Shown here: one piece after another, positions 11,801-22,500 of the stretch | How positions within the stretch are numbered: the first letter of the stretch is position 1 | How the letters are laid out: the number at the start of each line of letters is the position of its first letter | From: Saccharina japonica | Taxonomy: Eukaryota; Sar; Phaeophyceae; Laminariales; Laminariaceae | Length of the DNA: 64,000 bases | Reading direction: 5' to 3' | Assembly: GCA_008828725.1 (NCBI GenBank) | Contig: MEHQ01001995.1 | Coordinates: 103,078-167,077 of the forward strand | Made by a program: the position numbers and the translations under genes | Notes under the pieces: generated by a model | Told to the model about the DNA's origin: nothing | What the model saw: the letters and a program-made list of their open reading frames with translations, nothing else | Databases searched by the model: none

Positions 11801-13335
11801 TCAATTTTGTTACCTTGAGTGTCCCCCTTTTTTTCAGCAGAGCTTACTTGGCACATACCTGCTGGTACAATTTACTCACGAACATGGTTGAGGTACACTA
11901 CTACTGGTATGTTTGTATGTTTGTATGTACGTACGCGAACCAATGGTTGTTTGTATGGCCTAATATCCCATTGCCTGAAGAGTTGGGGTTCGGGTTAGGA
12001 TTGTATTCGTCTCGTACACGGGTTGTGTTCGTATGGTGTGTATGTATATTGAAAAAAAAAAAAAAAAAAAAAAACAGCTGTGAGATCGAGGATTTCGTCG
12101 AAAGTCATCTTTCCTATTACATTAATAGCTCAGTGTAATACTTACGGCTTTTGTATGTCCTCATACAGGATGTACTATATTGGTCGAGCGTGTTCCCCAA
12201 TAAGGGGTAGGGCGCCTAGGGGGTGGTTACCCAGGGGCACCCCTCGTTTTTTTTGCCGCTGCAAACAAAAACAAAAAACTCTCCATTGGTATTTCCGTGC
12301 GAGTACTTCTAAGTAGGTCCGCAAGGGGTTCACGGACTTTTACCCAGCTTAGACCCCTTCGAGAAGTGCACCTATTCATATTCAATCCTACCACATTGGG
12401 GACATCCTTTAAAAAGTGCACCTATTAGTGTAATACGTCATTGGGGACAAACTACTCGGAATTACGAGTGTGCGGCCGATATTGCAGTATTGAAAGTAAA
12501 ACAGTTTAGGCATTCACAGCAGTGTACCATTGGTTTTCCGACCCTATTCGTATAGATTCATTAATGGATTCCTTCCCCCCGGTGGTGGTGCGTCGTTTGT
12601 GTGCCGAATGTCGTTTGGTGAAGGTGGACGACAGCATGGCTCTGCTGGACATCATCGACAACGGTACCCCAGATGGAGGTACGCCAACACACCACAGGAC
12701 ACTAGTAATACTAATACTAATAGTCTATACATTTATAGCTGTTTTGGGGTTTCCACGTGAGTCGGCAGGCTGTTTTGACGCTGTTCCTTCGGCGTAGAAT
12801 GTTCGAATGTTCCAGGTTATCGCATCCCAGACGGAGGTACTGCTGCTGTAGGCTGTAGCACACCAGAGGATTATCTCATCCCCTTTTGAGAGATACCATT
12901 ATAACGGATAGTGGAAGGGATAGAAGGTATACCGACCAAAAAACAATGATAAATTTAGGAGTTTAGTGTTTTCAACGATCTGTATACAAGCAACGCGAGC
13001 GCTCATCAGTACGGGTAGGGTCGTGATCATGCTATCATGCTGTGCCCATATACCGTCGACTCCTTGCATTTTTTTTTGTGTTTGTCCATCCCATGTATTA
13101 TCTTCGCCCTTCCTTTCTCTCTCCTTCCTAGTCGTAACTCATATCCGGGGTCACAAAGTAGGCTCTTCTCCCTCCTCCCCCACTACGGTTCTTGCCTTGC
13201 ATTTTTATCGCGAGGTTTCAGCACTTTCTTCCCTCGTCGACTTGCGTCGGATTCCGCCTACCCACGCCACGAAGGCGCTCTCAGCAATTGGTTCCTATTT
13301 ATTTTTTCAAATAAAGTCAAACCCTCTACTATTAA

Positions 13336-13415
<80 letters not shown>

Positions 13416-13420
13416 TTAAA

Positions 13421-13466
<46 letters not shown>

Positions 13467-13470
13467 GCTG

Positions 13471-13506
<36 letters not shown>

Positions 13507-16500
13507 GTAGTTCTGTACTACTGATGTCGTTTGTATCACCCTCCAACCACGCAGATGCCGTTACCACTGGTGGAATCTTCATGTTTTTTACCGTCAATTT
13601 CCCCACTGGGAAGTCCCAAGAGGGCACTAATACTAGCTATTTTGGGGGTTTTATGACGCTTTTCCCTCTCGGCTTACTTACGTAGAACGTTGCAGTTCTT
13701 TCTGGCATATCTGCAGTTCTTTCAGTACTCGTCACTAGGGAAGGAGGGAGTTCCACAAACATCCCTACACTTGCGTATCCACCCGCATATATGTGTAACT
13801 GCATTTGTAACCGCCCCCCCCGCCGGCGTAGGTAGCATCATCGGGGGAGAATCATTACAGCATGCTTTTGGTATATGCTCCTTTTTCATAAAAAAAAAGA
13901 GCAACCTCAGGAATTGTTTTCACCGGAATACATTGCATAAGCCTGCTACACGTATCGAAACCGCCCCCGCTGCCCGAAACGCCTTGTGCCTTTGCAAACC
14001 CCTCTCAGATGAGTCTCATCTTGGCATGGATGCCGACCTCCGAGAGCGGTTGAGGACACTCCCCTTCTTTCTGGGGGGGCAGTCGATGGGTGGGGGCTTG
14101 TCGCTGATGCTTGGTATGCACCTCGCGAGCGACGACACGAGGGAAGGGATTGCTGGTCGTTTTGTCGGCGTGATGGCGAATTGCCCCGCGATCATCGGTG
14201 AGATTTTGATGGGGTTTCCACCCCCCCGGCATAGCATTTGTCATCTTTGTTATATTTGCCCTACCTCTCCAGATCATCGGTGAGACTATGATGGGGGGGG
14301 GTACTCATTTGTTGCTCGCCTTCGTCATTTGACCGTTGACCACGCATCGCTTTCGAGACGGAGGGGGGGGGGGTACTCATTTGTTGCTCGCCTTCGTCAT
14401 TTGACCATTTGACCACGCATCCCTTTGGAGACGGAGCGTCGTTCCTACTCCTAATAGAGATCCTACTCCTAAAAGAGACACCTCCAACGCTCGGGCGCTC
14501 ATTACGTTGTTTCCATATATTACAAAGAAACGTTTTTGCTAGTCCTTCGTATCCCCTTCCTGTTTCGCCGTCTGTGGCCTGTGGCCGCCATCTATCTCAC
14601 CCTAAGATACCGATCGTTTTCTCGCTACTATCTAGTGTTCTATCCCATCCAGGGGAAATAGAAAACGCCTCCCAAGCTTCTAAACTTATCATACTAGTAA
14701 CAAGTGAAAACCAGACCAGCGGGGTGAGATTTCTGGACGAATTCACGAAAACCAATGTTTTAGTTTTTTTTTTCTGACGTGGTTTTTATTGCGGAGGACC
14801 ATAGTAAACACTAGTGAATAGGGACCTACGGCACACTGTAGCTATTTTTGCTAATATGTATACCCCCGACAAGCCTGCCTGGGTATCGAAAACACCAAAC
14901 TAGCAGGCAGCTACTCGTAGTGGGTTGTCGGACTTGTTTTTCTCATGCACGCCTGTCCCATACAGTCTCCCCTGGTGCTATATTTGCCCTACAATATCTA
15001 CTTAGCCGGGGGTCACACAGAGCGCGCACTCCTCCCTCCTCCCCACCACGTACGGTGCGTGACTTTAAAATTCAGCACTCTCTTCTTGCTTGATAGTATT
15101 GCTGGTATTGCTGGTATTGCTGGTGGAGATGGGGGTATTGGTGTTGGTGTTGGTGTTGGTGTTGGTGGTGTTGGTGTTGGTGTTGGTGGTGGAGGTGGAG
15201 GTGGTGGTGGTGGTGTTGGTGTTGGTGGTGGTGATGTTGGTGTTGGTGGTGTTGGTGGTGTTGGTGTTGGTGGTGTTGTTGTTGGTGTTTGTGTTGGTGG
15301 TGTTGTTGTTGGTGTTTGTGTTGGTGGTGGTGGTGGTGTTGGTGGGTGGAGGGGGGTGTTGGTTGTTGTGGTTGCTGGTATTGCTTTTGAATTTAATGCG
15401 AAACAGTCTGACGTACCCAACAATATCCAGCACACCTGTAGATGTGGTAGCATCCGTACTGAGGTACTGAGTCTTCGTCCGTGAGAGGTACAAGTCATTG
15501 ATAGGTGACCTGTATCACACATTTTAGCTTTTGATTCTTCCCGCCTGACCCTAACCCTGACCCCCCCGCACACGCACCGCCTTTTTATAAAGTTTTAAAA
15601 ATACGTCAGCTGTGAGTACGGCCAATTGAATGGTTTGAAACTCAACTTGGCAAGCTGCGTACTACGCCATACACGTGCTTAAGTGTACTGGTACTGTATT
15701 CAAATCTGTGCATTTGAATGGTAAGTCGTCCGCGCGTGTTCTATATTGCCTTTTGTTTTCCCAGCAAACCCTCCGTCGCTACCCTAGCCCTAACCCCCCT
15801 GCGCACTCACCGCCTTTTGCTTTCCCAGCAAACCCTCCGTCGCTACCCTAACTTAAGGTACCCGTGAACGCTCACCGCCTTTTGCTTTCCCAGCAAACCC
15901 TCCGTCGCTACCCTAACTTAAGGTACCCGTGCACGCTCACCGCCTTTTGCTTTCCCAGCAAACCCTCCGTCGCTACCCTAACTTAAGGTACCCCTGGCCC
16001 CCCCTGCATGCGCACCGCCTTTTTGTTTCCCAGCAAACCCTCCGCCGAAGCCGGTGGTGTTAGTCCTGAAGCACATCATCGCGCCGATGTTCCCGGCCAT
16101 GCAGCTGCCGTCATTCATGGAAAAAGGTGACTAATGCACTATTGCACTCATGCACTAATGCACTAATGCACTCTCTATTATGTGAACATCAAACGATACT
16201 ATCACGGACAAGAACCAATGACACATGCTAAGGTGGAGGTGCACTTGCTTTTTTTCTGGAGTTCCTGACTTGGAGGAGCCCTGTACCTCGCCCAAACCCG
16301 GTTTGAGAAAAAAATGAACGCGCAACCGGATGCAAGCTCCTATACCATAAGCCCTAAGTGCTTCAAGTATACAACAAATCGTATTGCTTTAAGTATATAA
16401 GTATATAATAACGGCGTTCCGACGATTTTGGCCTAAGAAGCCCCGTCATCGAGAAACGATTTTATCGAAAAGTGCTACCTCTATCGTGTATAAAAGTGCT

Positions 16501-19500
16501 ACCTTTATATTCATACTAAATACAAGTAAATAGGACCTGCGGTCCACACTCAAACCTTTATATTTTACTATTTTTAGTAACCATATTTGGTCCTGTTTAC
16601 TGCGGCCCACCGTTATAATAATATCACGAGGGCCCATGGTACACGCTAACACCTGTATATGTTACCTGCTACTAGTTTCAGTAACGATATTTGGTCCTAT
16701 TTACTTTTTTTTCTTTTTCTTTACACTCTCTAGTGCACTCTCTAGTGCACCATCTACTGCATTATCTACTGCATTATCTAGTGTACTCATGCACTATCTA
16801 CTGCCAGGTACTCTTTTTTATCCAGTCTGACCTTGATTTTTGTTTTTTTCTCCATCCCATTTTATTATCTTCGCCCTTCCTTTCTCTCTCCTTCCTACTT
16901 AGTCGTAACTCAGATCCGGTGCAACAAAAGTGTGCTCTTCTCCCTCCTCCCTCACTACGGTTCTTGCCTCGCATTTTTATCGCGAGAAGATTCCAGCACC
17001 TTCATCCCCCGTCAAGTCTCGTCGAATTGTGCTTACCCACGCTATATTGTACTACTATGCGCTCTCGACAGTTGGTGTCATTTAAGAATAAAAATCTCCA
17101 TATACAGAATACGAACCCTCGACCTCCAACTGAGCAGTCTTCGTGCTTACCTGCTAGACTACCGGGGGGACCGGCTTGAATGGGCTATATACAATAACTG
17201 ATTTATGTTCCCTCATCGTTTTACAGTGTCGGTGCCTGAACTGGTCTGGAATTCTGACGAGTTCAAGGAGATGGGAGCTTTGGACAAGGTGGGGAAGCCT
17301 GGAGGATTGGGGTGGCCAGGGACCATGCGACTCAGCACCGGCTCGCAGCTATTAGGTACGGCTATACCTTACACCACTTCAGCAGTAGTAGACCCTCTAG
17401 AGGGCCGGACCATGCCACTCAGCACCGGCTCTCAGCTATTAATAGTAGGTACGGCTACGTATACCTTACACCACTGCACTCGTGGACCCTTTATAGTGCC
17501 GGTATGCCCTCTATAGCGCCGGTATGCGCTACCATAGTAAACAATACCGGCACTATATAGGCACTAAAGCGGCAACCGGCACTATTTACTGCTGGTGAAT
17601 CCCACCTGTGCCAACCGATTCCACAGGCACTATATAGGCACTAAAGCGGATAACCGGCACTATTGAGGGACCACCACTACTGCCACTACTGCAGTTTATT
17701 TTTTGTCCATCCCATGTATCATCTTCGCCTTCTTTTCTCTCTCCCTCTTTAGTCGCAACTCAGATCCGGGGTCACTGAGTAGGTTCTCCTCCCCCCTCCC
17801 CACTACGGTACCTGCCTTGCATTTTTATCGCGAGACTGTTTCAGCCCTTTCTCCCCTCGTCGACTTGCGTCGGATTCCGCCTACTACACGCCACGAAGGC
17901 GCTCTCAGCAATTGGTTACTTTTTTATTTTTTCAAATATAGTCAAAATCTCACCACGGTGGGATTTGAACTCGGGTACCAATGCTAGTAGCCTTTGAAGC
18001 TGATCACTAGTCTGCCGGGGCGATGTCCGGAAATATAAGGTGTACGAGTGCCCATTTGAAGCCCCCGCCGTGATGGTATACGTGGTATACATTTAGAGCC
18101 GTATCGCTCATAGAACTTCCACCAACGCACACAAGTTGACGACAGTTCCAAATTCCCTCCTGTCGTCAACTATAATATGAATAGTGACACCTACACTTTG
18201 AAGAATACAAGCGTTTGTAGCATTTTTTTTCCAAGTACCTTGCCCGTATATAAGTGCAACAATTGTTATCGGCACGAGTACGTATTTATAAACACTAAAA
18301 AACCAGAGCTGTGAGCTGTGACATCGAGCATTTCACCAAAACTCATACCAGTAGCTGAGTGCAAGCTGAGTGTATGCATCAGGTTCGTATTGTCTGTACG
18401 AGCGCATCAGAGTTTTTCTAATTTCGACGATGCCAAAGAAAAATAGGGACCCTCTTCGAGTTTTTTTCCTGAATCACCCGCCTCCGCCGCAACTCTTCCA
18501 CCACCGCACTCACACAAGCTGACCACAGATTACAATAGCCTCTGCTGTGCTGCACGAGTTGCTACTGTAGTTACGCCTGCAACTTGAAAAAAAGTCACCT
18601 TTGCAAGCGGTGTGCTACATCATACCGCACGCACACGAGCTGACGACAGATTGCAATAGCCTGCAGCACGGGTTGCTAGTTACACCTGCACTTGAAAAAA
18701 AGTCACCTTTGCAAGCTGTGTGCTACGACATCATATCATACAGCATACCTGGTACTATTCATGTCTTGTGTTTTACTTGCAGCTCTGCGACGTGTACGTA
18801 CCAGGGCGTAAAATGGGTGGTGAAATGTTGCGCTGCCGTGCCTTTTTTCTCGCCAATCTCGTTTTTTTCACCACGTGCCGAAGGCATGATGCGGCTTGCC
18901 GCACCACGCTCTTCTTGTGCCGCACCTTTTTTGACGGTATATAGGTCGAAACAAAAAAAAACAAAAATGGGTCTGTTTCTCCCCAGGCGATTTTGTTTTT
19001 GGACCTATTGCGTCGCAGGCGAAAACTATTTTTGGTGCGTTTTTCGCCTCACAGGCGAAATGTTTTCCGTCTTTTTTTCGTCTTGTATTTCGTCTCAGAT
19101 GCTATGTTGAGGTCTTGTTTCCTCTTTCGGCACAGAGTACTTTACTTCCTTTTGAGAATTCGACTGAGGCTGCTGTTGCCGTTTTTCCTATTATGCTTGA
19201 GGACGTTCCAGGCCTCAAAACAACTCGAAAAGAGAGACAGTAATTCCCAGCTGGTGCAAAAATAGGAATCATTTAATTGCTGGCATCCCCCGGGATCGTA
19301 ACGCACCGCGAATAGTGGAAACCTAAAGGATAAACCGAGCGGGTTCAGTAGTGGACAAAGCATGATATCATAGTAGATCTTCCTAAGGTAGCTATTTAGG
19401 CACTCTGGTTGGCTAAGGGTATGTTTTACGCGGCTCAATCAGCTTGGACTCTTTCCCAGCCACAGCATCCCGAGTCAACCTAGAGCCCTTCCAAGCTCAG

Positions 19501-22500
19501 CATCCACGCCGGCCGAGTCAACCTAGAGTCTGACCAAGCACAGTATCCCAGCAGTGACCACTGGCATAGGGTTCGGGTTAGGGTTAGGGTTCTGGTCGGA
19601 GGGTCGGCTTCAGGTGCCAAGCACAACCCCCCTGTAAAGATCTACTATCAAGGTCCGTCCACCCCTCAGCGGGTTAGACGCACATTTTGAGTATATTGAC
19701 GCATATTTGTTGAAACAAAACGACCTTCGGCGGCCCTCCGGGGGCCCCTGCGGGGAGCCGCATTCGGCGATGTGGTGCGCTGAATTCACCACGAGCTGGA
19801 CGCCTATTTTACTCCCTGGTACGTACGTACGTGGTGTTATCGGTAGTTGAAGACCGAGGTAGGTTCATGATTTCTGACTGCCGACCCCTGCTCTGTTTTG
19901 GTTTTCCCGCGCCCGTGGCAGATATGCTGGGAAGTATCCAGTCCCGCCTGGCCGAGGTGAATTTCCCGTTTCTCGTCATGCACGATCCCGAAGGTGAGTG
20001 ACCGTGAGCGCGTTCCGACTGGTTCACCTATTCATACGATATACCCCCCAGTGGTGCATGATTTACGTATTTGGCTCTAATTTGGAAATTATTTTCTTGC
20101 CCGATTTATATATTCCCAGAATACATACATGCGTACTGCCTGTTTCTGTTTTGTACCCTGGTATATACGAGATCGCTTAGCACGTTCCGGTGTATGTGCT
20201 GTATGATAGTGCTGTAGAGCTATCATCGATTGACATGCATAGTGATCCAAAGGTGAGCTTGTTTGCCTTCTATTATTATTAAAAGTCTACAGTAAATTCC
20301 TAATATTTGCGAGGTTCTGATCATCACGGTATCACTTGATTATAGTACAGGGACTCTATGCCACACTCTTATTGTCAGAAAAGGTTAAAAATTAAAAGTA
20401 CACCCCGAACAACCCCCCCGAAGCCTATCGTATGACACGAAGAACATTGCATATTGTAAAACACTACCTGGTATATACGTACTGATATTGGGTCAAATAT
20501 CCCGATCAGTCTCATATGTTTCGGACGAAAATTGGTATATGGGCATTGCTTTAAACCCCTACGTGTACGTATCGTTCCCGGGATAGTACCGTACTGCGCC
20601 GTAGTGCGGGCCGGAACACGACTGTATACGTACGACAAATGCAGACAACTCCGCATGTTACAACAGGTCACACAGAGTAGTACGTATATGACCGTGTATA
20701 TCACACCCCCTGGGGTGAATTTCAAAGCCAATTTTCTCCATAACCAGGGGGGCGCAGACAACGTAAAAGGCGGCTTTCGGAGCATCTCGTCAAGATCTTT
20801 CCATAGACCGGTCGTTCGGGGTTAGCGCTCGACCGGTTGTCGAGAAAACCAGCGTTGAAATTTGTCCGAGGGGGTGTGGTATACAGCAGTGTCATATACG
20901 GTAGCCTACTGCCTGTCACAATAGCCTAGCCTACTGCCTGTCACAATAGCGTACTGCCTATCACAATCGCCTGGCCTACTGCCTGTCGCAATAGCCTAGC
21001 CTACTGCCTGTCACAATAGCTTACTGCCTGTTACGATAGCCTAGCCTACTGCCTGTCACACTAGCCTAGCCTACTGCCTGTACGAGAGGAGGTCGGTGCT
21101 GCATCAATCGCCCGTGCGTGGCTAATGATGCTAACAGTTGTGCTGCTGTTATTGTATGGTAATTAGTGTTGGATATCGAACTGTATAACGATAATCGACT
21201 TCGATACGATACCGCTACAAAAACAGCTACGTAATGGACACGATTTCGATATTTGATATTTCTCGACACATCCAAGTTTTGGTTTATAAAATTACTTCAT
21301 TATGTTATTAAAAAACACGGTGGAGGGCAAAGCATGTTCGATACTATAATACTATACTATACCTGGTATAAGATATCGCAAGTTCCATTTTTCGATATTT
21401 CCTAACTTTGGATACGATGCTCAAACGATAAGAAGTAGTAGAATAAGACATTTCGTGCCCGCAATTTTCTCATTGGTCAATTTTTTAGGTTGGAGTTTTT
21501 TCATTGGTGGAAAATCCTTTGTCGACATTTGTCGTCAACCGGAATCGTGACGTCACTTTTCGGAACAAATTAAATAAAAACCTGGAAAACCTCAATAGAC
21601 TCTGAAATAATGCGTTCTATACTAAAAGCAAGAGGTACCACTTGGGGTCTGTAACTTGGAAGGTAATTTGTTGTCCCGAGTTCATTTATTTTACGGGCAT
21701 ATATATTTACCTGATGCTGTTGTGTTTTGTACGGTGGTACGAAATTTCTCAGAATACCCCGGTCTATGTGCTGTCTTTGCATACCATGCTGTGTCTAGAG
21801 ATTAATCGTCCGGTCCGAATGGTGTTTTTCACCACGGAGCCAATAATTGCATACGTGTATCAGTGTATCATGTTTCGCCATGAGAGCTGTTTAACCCCTT
21901 ATCATATTAATATATTAATAACTGGTCCCACGTTTTTGGGGGCAAAACTACTTGGGATTAGTGTGGGATAATTGTTCCAGTTATGAATGGGTTAACATCG
22001 CATTCTGATTAATATGCTGCGGTGTAGTGGAACTAGGAGTAAGCGTATTCCGATTCATATTGCGCCGTAAGAGTGAAGAGTTGACGCACTACCGCATTGT
22101 TTCTTGAGAGGCGGCTGTTCTGCCGTGGGGCTGTACACGAGTACGCGCATTTCTGTCCATGCACTATGTACTCGCGCTGTACGTACGATAGAAGTAATGC
22201 ACTCGCTCGCGCTCTACTCACCGACTGACTGACTGAATGTTTTATCGTTGCCTCCCTTCCCCTCGCCCCTCCCTTCCCCTCGCCCCTCCCCTCTCTCGCC
22301 TCCTCCTCCTTCTCCTCCTCCTCCTCCTCCTCGTGGTCGTTGCTTCGTTTCGTGTTTTTTTTCAGTGTGTCCATTTTAGTTCTTAGGGGAGGGGGGCTCC
22401 CTCCCCCCGTCGCCTCCCCCCCGCCCCCCCTCTCTCCCTCGCCTTCTCTTCCTCCACTCGCCACCCCCCTTCCTNNNNNNNNNNNNNNNNNNNNNNNNNT

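Noticed and set aside
12522-12797. Longer version of the 55-nt lipase exon
   Set aside because: The upstream part of the frame has no family similarity; AAG just before GTGGACGAC is the acceptor that keeps phase with both neighbours.
13037-13685. Frames with poly-Tyr, poly-Leu or poly-Thr
   Set aside because: They come from the (TAC)n microsatellite; no coding context.
14945-15573. Gly-Val and Pro-Thr rich frames on both strands
   Set aside because: Pure translation of the GTTGGT minisatellite.
19142-19438. 98-codon minus-strand frame with ordinary composition
   Set aside because: I could not match any reverse transcriptase or other domain motif, and it lies inside a lipase intron without splice support.
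19568-19592. Telomere repeat
   Set aside because: Only about three GGGTTA units inside an intron; too short to mark a chromosome end or fusion. The same applies to CCCTAAC words near 15546, 15790 and 38254.
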